64,000 nt of DNA. Origin: a gamma proteobacterium NOR5-3. Its GTDB lineage: Bacteria; Pseudomonadota; Gammaproteobacteria; Pseudomonadales; Halieaceae. Within the stretch, counting starts at the first letter, position 1; every line of letters begins with the position of its first letter. This document shows positions 56,817 to 64,000 of the stretch, one piece after another. Below the pieces are notes generated by a model. The model was not told the DNA's origin and did no database searches. It saw only the letters and a program-made list of their open reading frames with translations. The DNA lies in the NCBI GenBank assembly GCA_000158155.1, contig DS999406.1, positions 133,341-197,340 on the forward strand, in the 5' to 3' direction. Made by a program: the position numbers and the translations under genes.

Positions 56817-57698
56817 CTAGGCATGGGACTCCAACAGTCGCCGCACCTCATCGATCCGTCGCCTGCTGACCGGCACCTCATCGCCATTGCGCATCTCTAC
56901 GACGCCCTGGCGACCGAGTCGGCGCACGCGAGTTGCCTGACTAAGGGCAATCCAGTGGGAGCGGTGGGTCTGCAGACCGGGAACCGCCGACAGTTCAGCT
57001 ATCGCGTCACGCAGATTGTAGAGGATCAGGCTACGCCCACGCTCAGTGATGACGGCCAGGTAATGCAGTTCCGCCTGCAGGTAGAGCACAGAGCCACGCA
57101 TATCCGGTGCAATTAGCGACATAAATGGCACTGTTTCAAGGCCGCGCTCCGCCGCGAGCATGCCGGGCGATGGCGAACCTTCTTCCGGGCTGTCCACCGG
57201 TACCGTGTCGTCCGCACTACTCACGCCGGCACCGCGCAGCCGCAAACCGAAGACAAACGGCGCATTGATCGCGAGCCAGGTGAGCGTCACCGGCGGCCAC
57301 AGGTTCCAAAATTCACCGGCCATCTCAGACAAAGACAGGGCTTCGTCATCGCCCATTAGCACCACATCGATGAGCAGGGCTAGGGGAGAGAACAGCAGCG
57401 ATCCCGTCATACCCGAAACCAGCAGTTGCACCCACGGGCCTGTTTTCTCAAACCAGCGGAACCGGGACCAGCCCATATGCGCGATCAGCAGCAGAGCCAT
57501 GGGCAGGCAGCTCTGCAACTGCCACAGGAGCAGGCTGTGGAACAGTCCAGGTCCGCCCTGATCGTCGCTGGTGGTGAAAGCGAATAGCAACCCAAGCACC
57601 ACGGCGATTGTAAAAAAGTATCGCCGCGGGGAGAGATCACCGATGTCAGTCAGTGCGGTCACAGCGCGATCTGCCCACTCATACAAAAACCTGCCCAC
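56817..57698 (-). CDS. LytTR-domain transcriptional regulator with membrane helices
   Basis: A 293-residue regulator with an N-terminal membrane part (about four hydrophobic helices in residues 25-175) and a C-terminal LytTR DNA-binding domain (about 195-290: LQAELHYLAVITERGRSLILYNLRDAIAEL, HRSHWIALSQATRVRR and VPVSRRRIDEVRRLLE). No receiver domain is present, so it is not a usual response regulator; such membrane LytTR proteins can sense envelope signals directly. The start is a GTG with no strong ribosome site, embedded in a 20-bp tandem repeat (57671-57710). The gene is divergent from an outer-membrane protein gene, a likely target. Confidence 0.82.
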   Translation of the reverse strand: MGRFLYEWADRAVTALTDIGDLSPRRYFFTIAVVLGLLFAFTTSDDQGGPGLFHSLLLWQLQSCLPMALLLIAHMGWSRFRWFEKTGPWVQLLVSGMTGSLLFSPLALLIDVVLMGDDEALSLSEMAGEFWNLWPPVTLTWLAINAPFVFGLRLRGAGVSSADDTVPVDSPEEGSPSPGMLAAERGLETVPFMSLIAPDMRGSVLYLQAELHYLAVITERGRSLILYNLRDAIAELSAVPGLQTHRSHWIALSQATRVRRLGRQGVVEMRNGDEVPVSRRRIDEVRRLLESHA

Positions 57699-57710
57699 TC
57701 GTACAAAACA
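57671..57710. repeat. 20-bp tandem repeat at the LytTR gene start
   Basis: Two adjacent 20-bp copies (57671-57690 and 57691-57710) share CTGCCCACTCRTACAAAA. Copies agree at 17 of 20 positions. LytTR proteins usually bind paired direct repeats about two turns apart, so the repeat may be an autoregulatory operator as well as coding sequence. Confidence 0.6.
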
Positions 57711-57806
57711 TTGCTTTTCATGTACTTACGTTTGTTTTTGGGCCGTAGATTAGGAAGTGCAGCGCGATGGACGCCGCTGTACGAAAACCCATGAGGAGAC
57801 CCGAAC

Positions 57807-58484
57807 ATGCAAATCAAAGACTACGCGGCCGTGACCGCCACCACCACCCTTGCCATCGCCCTACTGGCGCCGGGCACGCTCGCCCAGGATGCTGACCCCG
57901 CAGGCTGGTTCGCCCGCGCCTGGGGTGGCTACAGCGGCCTGGCCGATACGGACGGAACCATTGATGGTTTCCCGGGCACAACACCGTGGGACACTGTGGA
58001 TGTGAGCACCACGGGTGGATTTACCGCCGGGGCCGGTGTGGGCTACCGCTACAACCAGCGACTCGGCGTGGAACTGGCCTGGGAATACCGGAGCAACGAT
58101 TCCGAGACGGAATTTGGCGATGGAACCTCGTTCAGCGATGGTAACTACGCCTCAAATACGTTCTTTCTGAACGGCTACTACTACCTCGCGCCGCGCGGGG
58201 CATGGGAACCCTACGTGGGCGCCGGCCTGGCCTGGATCCAGGAGGTGGATATCGACCTGGAGGGCAATGGACCGGAGCGGTCCTTTTCCAGCGACGGCGA
58301 TGTTGGGCTACAGATGTTTGTTGGCAGCACCTACTCCCTCGGCGAGCGTTGGGCAGCCCACGGCGAGTTGCGCTACGGCGCTATCACGGGTATCGACCTT
58401 GAGGGCGAAAACAACGCCGGTGTGATCAGCGGCTTTGATTACGAGCCCTTCACGCTACAGATCGGGCTGACCTATCGATTTTGA
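57807..58484 (+). CDS. Outer-membrane beta-barrel protein (porin-family/OmpW-like size)
   Basis: A 225-residue exported protein. It has a signal peptide (AVTATTTLAIALLAPGTLAQ, cleavage near Q/D) and then eight or so alternating amphipathic beta-strands, with GGFTAGAGVGYRYNQRLGVELAWEYRS, APRGAWEPYVGAGLAWI and a C-terminal FTLQIGLTYRF, the aromatic-terminated strand recognised for outer-membrane assembly. It resembles OmpA-like/porin-family small barrels with opacity-type folds. The acidic loops (SDTDGT, EFGDGTSFSDGNY) are probably surface-exposed. GAGGAG lies 8 nt before the ATG. Its divergent partner is the LytTR regulator. Confidence 0.84.
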   Translation: MQIKDYAAVTATTTLAIALLAPGTLAQDADPAGWFARAWGGYSGLADTDGTIDGFPGTTPWDTVDVSTTGGFTAGAGVGYRYNQRLGVELAWEYRSNDSETEFGDGTSFSDGNYASNTFFLNGYYYLAPRGAWEPYVGAGLAWIQEVDIDLEGNGPERSFSSDGDVGLQMFVGSTYSLGERWAAHGELRYGAITGIDLEGENNAGVISGFDYEPFTLQIGLTYRF

Positions 58485-58644
58485 TGGGCCGGCAGTTAGC
58501 AGTGATGATCGTAACAACTTTGGAAGAAGCGGCCTTTCTGATAACCGTACAGGGAGATATCAGTAGCATGGAAATCCAGAATCAGGCGCGGTGGTACTTT
58601 TTGCTATGCCTTTTTTCTACCTTCTTATGAAATTTCCGCAGCAG

Positions 58645-59286
58645 CTAGGCCGCTGCTTTCGCCTCGAGCTTGTTGAGGACTCGCACAAAGGTATTGGCTT
58701 CCTGTGCACCGAGCACAGAATATTTATCGTTAAAAATAAAGGCCGGTACCGCGTGAATCTCCCGATCCAACCACCAGCGCTGATCCTCGCGAACGTCCTC
58801 AGCGAGGCTACCCGTTGTAAGCACGTCTGCTGCCTCAGCCCTGGATAGACCCACACTCTCGACGACGGATAACAGTACCGCATCGTCACTGACATCTTGT
58901 CGTTGACTGAAAAAAGCAGAAAATAAAGCGAGCTTCAGTTCGGTTTGTTTACCCTGGCGGTCAGCCCAATGAATCAACTGATGCGCCCGAAAGGTATTCA
59001 CCACGCGCATGCCATCGAAGTAGTCAAAGTGAAACCCGAGGGAGTCGCCGATGCTCGATAGTCGCGCCCGGGCCTGCTGACTCTGCTCGGCAGAGGAACC
59101 GTACTTCTGGGCGATGTGCTCCCTAAGGTCCTGCCCTTCTGGCGGCATTTGCGGATTCAATTCAAAGGGTCGCCAATGCACGCTCACATCAAAGCGACCG
59201 GGCAAGGCCGCTAAGGCTTTTTCGAACTGCTTGTAGCCGATGACACACCAGGGGCATACGACGTCGGACACAATATCAACTTTCAG
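58645..59286 (-). CDS. DsbA-family FrnE-like oxidoreductase (start codon uncertain)
   Basis: A 213-residue thioredoxin-fold protein of the FrnE/DsbA type. The catalytic site is CPWC and the family line MKVDIVSDVVCPWCVIGYKQFEKAL fits the reading. A canonical ATG is missing. The closest standard codon, GTG at 59271, would cut the strand that begins the fold. A CTG at 59286 gives the usual length. An upstream GAGGA (ribosome site) lies 7 nt before an ATC codon at 59301. The C-terminal part (VGLSRAEAADVLTTGSLAEDVREDQRWW) and FIFNDKYSVLGAQEANTF are typical. It probably reduces or oxidises protein thiols or assists metal/stress tolerance. The epimerase gene ends 15-30 bases upstream, so it is in one operon. 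Confidence 0.75.
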   Translation of the reverse strand: MKVDIVSDVVCPWCVIGYKQFEKALAALPGRFDVSVHWRPFELNPQMPPEGQDLREHIAQKYGSSAEQSQQARARLSSIGDSLGFHFDYFDGMRVVNTFRAHQLIHWADRQGKQTELKLALFSAFFSQRQDVSDDAVLLSVVESVGLSRAEAADVLTTGSLAEDVREDQRWWLDREIHAVPAFIFNDKYSVLGAQEANTFVRVLNKLEAKAAA

Positions 59287-59316
59287 AGCTAGGGCGGTGA
59301 TAGAGAAATCCTCTAT

Positions 59317-60228
59317 TTAGAAGGTGAACAGCTCGCGGAACTTTACCAAATCTTCGGCCATGGTGGATCCTCCGGGGAGCATCTCTTGCAGGCGCTCGTC
59401 GCAGCGCATGGTCAGATCATAAAGGGGAATATGCTGATCCACAAAGATCGTCTCAAGCTCCGGGTACAGCTCTTTGAGTGAATCGACCAGATCCATGGAA
59501 GAAAAATCCCGATGCGAGAGGTTATACACGTCCGAGTCCATCTCGCGCTTGATCATGCGCGCGAGTACCTCCACGAGGCGATAGACGCTGATATGACTCA
59601 GGGTATGGCCGGGGTCGCCGTGAATCGCCACGCGATTAGTAAAATGTGCATCAAAGACGAATTGATTCACCGTGGTCTCAAAGCGCAGGTTCTTGGAGTA
59701 TCCGTACACGTTGGCGCAGCGCAGCAGCTGCACCGGGATTTTCTCCATGAGCCGCATGACGTGCTCTTCGCCCCGCATTTTAGAAATGCTGTAGTAACTG
59801 CTGGGAACGCGGGGATGATCGGTGCTGGCAACCTCGCCCTGCCCATACACCGACTGGCTGCTGAGGTAGATTAAACGGCCAATGCCCACTTCCTCGGCGG
59901 TGTAAACAACCTCGGCGGTGCCCCAGTGGTTGGTCTGCTCAAAGTCATGGGCGTTTTGATCAGCAAAGGGCGTCTCCACTTTGGCCGCCAGATGAATCAC
60001 TACATCCATGCCTTCCATACAGCTGCGCAAACTACGCGAATCGAGAATATCCGCCTGAATAAAGCGCACATTGTTTCCCGGCACCTTGCGCAAACCGGTA
60101 AACAGGTTGTAGTTGCCCTTACACAGATTGTCGTAAACCAGAATATCTTTAATGCTGGGCTCAGCCGAGAGCCGATACACCAGTTCGTTGCCGATATAGC
60201 CGGCACCTCCGGTCACCATCACTTTCAT
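59317..60228 (-). CDS. NAD-dependent epimerase/dehydratase (extended SDR)
   Basis: A 303-residue extended SDR. NAD binding is MVTGGAGYIGNELVYRL, with ILVYDNL at the end of beta-2. The catalytic Ser/Tyr/Lys are in YLSSQSVYGQGE and SSYYSISKMRGEEHV (YxxxK). IHLAAKVETPFAD is the usual NAD segment. It acts on a nucleotide sugar, perhaps for cell-surface glycans, but no sugar-specific motif can be read. The ATG at 60228 overlaps the reductase stop by one base (TGATG); the longer reading from 60267 begins in the previous gene. AGGCGG precedes the ATG. Confidence 0.88.
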   Translation of the reverse strand: MKVMVTGGAGYIGNELVYRLSAEPSIKDILVYDNLCKGNYNLFTGLRKVPGNNVRFIQADILDSRSLRSCMEGMDVVIHLAAKVETPFADQNAHDFEQTNHWGTAEVVYTAEEVGIGRLIYLSSQSVYGQGEVASTDHPRVPSSYYSISKMRGEEHVMRLMEKIPVQLLRCANVYGYSKNLRFETTVNQFVFDAHFTNRVAIHGDPGHTLSHISVYRLVEVLARMIKREMDSDVYNLSHRDFSSMDLVDSLKELYPELETIFVDQHIPLYDLTMRCDERLQEMLPGGSTMAEDLVKFRELFTF

Positions 60229-60920
60229 CAGTTGCCGCCTGATACTAAGGTTGTATTGAGACCGCACTCGGTTTTATTCATGCCAAACCAGCGCGCATTT
60301 CGAGAGTTGCCTTCGCCGAAGGCCTTCATGGTGCAGGGCTCACAACCGATGCTGAGATAACCCTGTGCTTCCATGGGGTGCTCAGGAAGGTCGTGATTTT
60401 TACGATAGAAATACACCATGCGTGAATCCCAGCCCAACATGGGGTGAAATCGTGTGCAACCATGCTGGGCGGGCTCTTCTACCTGCATCGCAGCGCGCAC
60501 GGAGCTTTGATCCGAACGCACCCCGTTTACCCAGATGTCATGCTCTCGAAGCACCGGTTCCAGCGGCTGCACCTTATTCAGATAGCAACAATGGTCCGGG
60601 TCCGAGGCGTACAGGAATCGCTTCTCGCGATCCAGCTGCTTGATCTTGGGTACCTCCGGGCGCAGGGCAATCACGTTCAAACCCAGGCGCTCCGCCAGCT
60701 GGTCCGCAAAACGAATAGTCTGCGCAAACAGAAAACCCGTGTTGGTGTAATACACGGGAATATCACGATCCACCCGGCTGATCATATGCAGCAGGGGCAG
60801 GCTCTGGGACTGAAAGGAACTGGTGGTGAACACTTTTTTGCCCGCATCCAGATAGGCGTGCAGTTGCTCCACCACCTTGTCGGCACGTGCTTCCAGATCT
60901 TTTTTGTCGAGAATATCCAC
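60228..60920 (-). CDS. cysH: Adenylyl-/phosphoadenylyl-sulfate reductase, 4Fe-4S type
   Basis: A 230-residue member of the PAPS/APS reductase family. It has FTTSSFQSQSLPLLHM in the place of the PP-loop, YTNTGFLFAQT, and the C-terminal KTECGLN, whose Cys219 is the catalytic thiol. Cys-Cys at 111-112 and Cys193/Cys196 (GCEPC) are the four ligands of the 4Fe-4S cluster seen in APS reductases and absent from pure PAPS reductases. So APS is the likely substrate, reduced to sulfite for cysteine synthesis. The GTG start is inferred. It is first in the operon reductase-epimerase-FrnE-like protein, an unusual partner set. Confidence 0.86.
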   Translation of the reverse strand: MDILDKKDLEARADKVVEQLHAYLDAGKKVFTTSSFQSQSLPLLHMISRVDRDIPVYYTNTGFLFAQTIRFADQLAERLGLNVIALRPEVPKIKQLDREKRFLYASDPDHCCYLNKVQPLEPVLREHDIWVNGVRSDQSSVRAAMQVEEPAQHGCTRFHPMLGWDSRMVYFYRKNHDLPEHPMEAQGYLSIGCEPCTMKAFGEGNSRNARWFGMNKTECGLNTTLVSGGN

Positions 60921-61016
60921 TCGTTACCCGCTGATGCTCATGAGGCGGGAAGTCTAATGGCATTGCGGCTTGAAGTATTAGACAGCTTTGTTTCTTGCTA
61001 ATGCTTACACGGAATA

Positions 61017-62321
61017 TCAGCCCAGCAACAAATGATAGTAGTGGGGCGCTTTGTCCACCGCCAGCGCGATAGAAATTGTCAGTCCAATCACCAAAATGAC
61101 GTTGCGCCACCACTCGACCTTGAACTGCCCCATGACGCTATCGTTGTTTGCCAGCAGAATCACAATCACAAAGGCCAGAGGGATAACGACAACGTTAATG
61201 CCCATAAGCAGAATGACCTTGAGTAAGGCGGGAAAGTCCCAAAATGGCGCCAAAGCAGCGGCCGCAATCACAAACACAGTGAGCACCCGGTGATAAAGCG
61301 TGTTGTCTGCAGAAAAACGCCACTCCTGCCCGGCCATATCCAACATAAAATAAATCGTGACCTGCGCCGCGACGACCAGCGTGGTCATCGCCGCTGTGAA
61401 CAAGCCCAGAGAAAATATTGTCGGTCCAAGGGTGGCGAAAACGCCGGGGAGTGCATCCCTGAACACCGCCGAAGCCTGCCCCACGTCGGCAAAGCTCGCG
61501 TGATCGGGCAGAGAATACAGCGCATAGCCTCCGGCGATGACGACGAACACCGCGTAAGCGCCAAAGATCAGTCCCATATTGATGATCGCCTGCCGAAAGG
61601 CCTGAGTCAGTTGCTCACGATTGCCGCCATCGTCGGCGCAAAGATACGGCATCCCTAACAATGCCGCCGGCGCTACCGCCGCCCCCACCATGGCAATGAT
61701 CGAGCTGGTGGCAACACGGGGCGTATCGCTGCCCGGTACCGGTAGGTCCGCCGGTAGTGACGGGACAAAACCTGCAAGGATCGCCGGCAGTTCCACCAGG
61801 CCGCGCAGCGCGACCACAAAGAAGCACACAAACATCAACACCATAAGCAGGGTCATGACCCGCTGCATACGCTCGTAACCCCGGGAGAACACCAGCCACA
61901 AAACCGCAGCGGACAGCAGTACTGACAGCAGTACCTGAAGTCCGAGAGAGCGTGATCCATCCATCGAATCGACAGGCAAGCCCAACAGCGCCATAAACGC
62001 CGATGACATGACCGAGATCTGCCCCATGGTTACCAAAAAGTGCACAGGCACGATGAGTAGCAAGATAATCCAGGCGAGGCTGGCACTGATCCGACTGCGC
62101 ACCAGCGCAAACATTCCCTCATCAGGATTCAGCGCACCAATGCGCGATGCCGTGTCTACAGAGACTACAAACACCGGCAGCATTGCCAGAATTACCCACA
62201 GAAGATCGTAGCGAAACCAGGCGCCGGCGAGCAAAAACGAGGCGACAGCGCCCGCTCCCATAGTCCCGGCAGCCATCACCGCGGCGGGGCCTACGAGGTT
62301 GCTGAACACACGCAGAATCAT
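61017..62321 (-). CDS. Nramp-related transporter lacking the canonical metal-binding motifs
   Basis: A 434-residue membrane protein with about 11 helices. The first helix region LVGPAAVMAAGTMGAG and the loop RYDLLWVILAMLPV..SVDTASRIGALNP match the Nramp fold. In true Nramp proteins helix 1 has DPGN and helix 6 has MPH; here these are GAGA (about 22-25) and APAA (about 217-220), so both metal-binding motifs are lost. It may carry something other than Mn/Fe or be an Mg-type or non-metal relative. The start is an ATG at 62321 with weak ribosome context. It shares strand with cysH and the amidohydrolase but has 96 bp and 32 bp gaps. Confidence 0.78.
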   Translation of the reverse strand: MILRVFSNLVGPAAVMAAGTMGAGAVASFLLAGAWFRYDLLWVILAMLPVFVVSVDTASRIGALNPDEGMFALVRSRISASLAWIILLLIVPVHFLVTMGQISVMSSAFMALLGLPVDSMDGSRSLGLQVLLSVLLSAAVLWLVFSRGYERMQRVMTLLMVLMFVCFFVVALRGLVELPAILAGFVPSLPADLPVPGSDTPRVATSSIIAMVGAAVAPAALLGMPYLCADDGGNREQLTQAFRQAIINMGLIFGAYAVFVVIAGGYALYSLPDHASFADVGQASAVFRDALPGVFATLGPTIFSLGLFTAAMTTLVVAAQVTIYFMLDMAGQEWRFSADNTLYHRVLTVFVIAAAALAPFWDFPALLKVILLMGINVVVIPLAFVIVILLANNDSVMGQFKVEWWRNVILVIGLTISIALAVDKAPHYYHLLLG

Positions 62322-62353
62322 TACCGAGTTATCCGGGCCCTGGTCTGCGCTGG

Positions 62354-63643
62354 CTATTGGGCGAGACCGTCATCGTCGCGATACACCTTGCCGCCTTTCA
62401 TGACAAAGCTGATGCTGCGAAGCGCACTGATGTCGGCACTGGGATCAGCACTTACCGCGACGATATCTGCATACTTGCCCGCTTCCAAAGAGCCAATGGA
62501 ATCCTCTGCGCCCAGCATCCTGGCGGTCTGAACAGTGGCAGAGCGAAGCGCCTGCAAAGGCGTCATACCCGCCTCGACGTAGTACTCGGCCTCGCGCACC
62601 GTCGCCGTCGTACCGTCGTTCGGCTCCTGGGGAAGCTGATCCGTACCCAGAGCGATATTTACACCAACATCAATAGCCGTACGCAAGGCTTGCCAGTGCT
62701 GTTTACCCACAGAGTCGCGACGCTCGAGATACCACTGCGGCGAGCCAATGCGCTCAAAAAAGGGAGCTGTCGCCGGCTGGCTGACAACAATGGTAGGCAC
62801 CAGCCAGGTGCCTGCGCGCTGCATCTTCTGCAATACCTTTTTATCCAGGGTGTAACCGTGCTCAATGCTATCCACCCCGGCATCCACCGCCACAGTGGTG
62901 GCCATAGACGACCCCGAATGCGCCGCAACTTTGGCACCATAGCGATGCGCCGCATCCACCACGGCATTGATCTCTTCGGGCGTCATCAGCGCCTCGGCGA
63001 TATCACCGCCATCGGTGGCAATACCGCCGGAAATCAGGATCTTTACCCAGGACGCACCCAGGCTGATCTGCTGCCGCGCCGCTTTGACCAATTCATCGGG
63101 ACCATCGGCGTAGACAACGCCTGGCTTTGAGCCATGACCGCCGGTGATAATCAGGGACTCACCCGCAGAAAAGATACGCGGGCCGTCAGACTCACCCTTG
63201 CGAATGGAACGGTCTAACGCGAGATCTGCATGCCGATCGTCACCGGGAATACGAATGGTGGTCACACCAGCCGTCAGCATCCCACGCGCTGCCGCGGCCA
63301 TGCGCAGCGCTAACGCCGGGTCGGTTTCATCGGCCAGCTCGTTCGCCATTTTTCCCGGCAATATCAAACCCGGATGTACATGCATGTTCATGAGCCCGGG
63401 GATCAGCCACCTGCCCGACGCATCTATGAGCTGCGCATCGTCAGGGATAGCAACATCGCTGCGACGACCAATGCTCGTAATCCGCTCTCCGTCAACAAGG
63501 ATCACCGCATTTTCAAGCGCAGCACCGCCGTCCAGATTCACGACATTCCCTCCCACGATGGCTGTGACTGCAACAGCGACCTGCGTGAAAGCCAAACTGG
63601 ACAGGAAGGCCATAAGACCCAGGGTTTTTACTGCGATATTCAT
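62354..63643 (-). CDS. Secreted amidohydrolase family protein
   Basis: A 429-residue amidohydrolase with a signal peptide (IAVKTLGLMAFLSSLAFTQVAVAV). The metal site has MNMHVHPG (HxH), GASWVKILISGG (bridging Lys), KVAAHSGSSMATTVAVDAG, SIEHGYTLD and ALGTDQLPQ (Asp). It is closely similar in style to imidazolonepropionase-like dipeptidases and to the enzyme at 22960, though shorter. It likely works in the periplasm on a cyclic amide or dipeptide. The ATG at 63643 has AGGAAC about 8 nt upstream; the longer reading from 63718 lies in the neighbouring gene region and is rejected. Confidence 0.86.
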   Translation of the reverse strand: MNIAVKTLGLMAFLSSLAFTQVAVAVTAIVGGNVVNLDGGAALENAVILVDGERITSIGRRSDVAIPDDAQLIDASGRWLIPGLMNMHVHPGLILPGKMANELADETDPALALRMAAAARGMLTAGVTTIRIPGDDRHADLALDRSIRKGESDGPRIFSAGESLIITGGHGSKPGVVYADGPDELVKAARQQISLGASWVKILISGGIATDGGDIAEALMTPEEINAVVDAAHRYGAKVAAHSGSSMATTVAVDAGVDSIEHGYTLDKKVLQKMQRAGTWLVPTIVVSQPATAPFFERIGSPQWYLERRDSVGKQHWQALRTAIDVGVNIALGTDQLPQEPNDGTTATVREAEYYVEAGMTPLQALRSATVQTARMLGAEDSIGSLEAGKYADIVAVSADPSADISALRSISFVMKGGKVYRDDDGLAQ

Positions 63644-63683
63644 AATTACGTTCCTGTTGTTCACCGGCGCCCCCAACACAGGG

Positions 63684-64000
63684 CTAGGGCGTATTCGGTC
63701 GGTTGAGTTCTGCCTCAAGCAGGGTCATGGGTAGCGGCCCCGCCCGCAGAACCGCATCTACCCACAGGTAGGTCGGCTCATCATCGGCAGATTCAAGATA
63801 CTCACGGTAAAGACGGCCAAAGGCTCGATAACCGGTGAAGTAGTCGGTTATCTGTAGCGGAGAGTTCACCACCCGCTGCCATAAATTGGTCGCGAACTGC
63901 GGCGCCAACAGGCCCTCTTCCCGGGCGAAACGCAAGACCTGTGCCTCACCCCAGCCGGCGGTATTTACCTGTACGCTGACGTAAGCACGTGTCGCATTCT
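63684..64000 (-). CDS. DUF885-like protein, C-terminal part
   Basis: The frame is open to the right edge, so only the C-terminal about 104 residues are visible. NSPLQITDYFTGYRAFGRLYREY and AVLRAGPLPMTLLEAEL match the C-terminal pattern of DUF885 proteins, a zinc-peptidase-like family often exported and found near amidohydrolases. The TTG at 63935 is an internal codon, not the start. The stop lies 40 bp before the amidohydrolase ATG on the same strand, so the two could be an operon for a shared substrate. The family assignment is moderate because the catalytic part lies outside the window. Confidence 0.6.
   Translation of the reverse strand, partial: NATRAYVSVQVNTAGWGEAQVLRFAREEGLLAPQFATNLWQRVVNSPLQITDYFTGYRAFGRLYREYLESADDEPTYLWVDAVLRAGPLPMTLLEAELNRPNTP

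Overview
The window is a dense, GC-rich stretch of chromosome from a Gram-negative bacterium. Most likely it is a marine gammaproteobacterium of the Halieaceae (OM60/NOR5) type. This assignment is an inference from gene content: a TonB receptor with tandem MFS carriers, SelO, a Wzx/Wzy-like sulfated-polysaccharide locus, many amidohydrolases, an H-NOX sensor and a photolyase. I saw no rRNA, tRNA, CRISPR array, insertion sequence or phage gene. Both ends cut a gene: a 3'-5' exonuclease/GIY-YIG protein on the left and a DUF885-like protein on the right.

Layout. 1-3020: DNA repair genes (exonuclease/GIY-YIG end, photolyase) and a DUF3667 membrane protein. 3085-16497: an exopolysaccharide (EPS) locus with an initiating sugar transferase (minus strand), then DUF6492 protein, GT4, Wzx-like flippase, sulfotransferase, a very large SLBB export protein, Wzz-like protein, WecG glycosyltransferase fused to two STAS domains, GT2 and Wzy-like polymerase. 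16557-20584: a regulatory operon with a LuxO/SypG-type sigma-54 response regulator, an H-NOX nitric-oxide sensor and a hybrid histidine kinase with receiver and HPt domains. 20652-31290: AsmA, a glycine-zipper lipoprotein, two amidohydrolases, nucleoside hydrolase, a small membrane protein, LLM flavin oxidoreductase and SelO. 31359-36737: a fused PyrD-PyrK dihydroorotate dehydrogenase, a two-subunit molybdenum hydroxylase and an MBL-fold hydrolase. 36862-56695: a catabolic island with tartrate/malate-type dehydrogenase, aldehyde dehydrogenase, two MFS carriers, TonB receptor, two AraC regulators, two SDRs, two VOC proteins, a zinc alcohol dehydrogenase, a complete 2-oxoacid (acetoin-type) dehydrogenase complex and an omega-aminotransferase. 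56817-64000: LytTR regulator, outer-membrane barrel, DsbA/FrnE-type oxidoreductase, NAD-dependent epimerase, APS-type reductase, an Nramp-like transporter lacking the usual metal motifs, an amidohydrolase and the cut DUF885 gene.

The most interesting system is the EPS locus with its control module. All three EPS transcription starts carry a good -24/-12 (sigma-54) promoter: 3827-3842 on the minus strand, 4061-4076 and 8630-8645 on the plus strand. Each is served by a TTGCA-N3-TGCRA-type palindrome about 75-110 bp away, close to the site I recall for Vibrio LuxO. The only sigma-54 activator in the window lies directly downstream with an H-NOX sensor and a phosphorelay kinase. The sequence therefore predicts a nitric-oxide-controlled, sigma-54-driven switch for making a probably sulfated polysaccharide, with a STAS-fused glycosyltransferase as a possible second control point.

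The second system is the catabolic island. Two divergent promoters, for the TonB receptor and for the zinc alcohol dehydrogenase, share an identical 10-bp motif at exactly the same distance from a candidate -10 box. This suggests one AraC-family regulator switches on both uptake and oxidation of an unidentified substrate.
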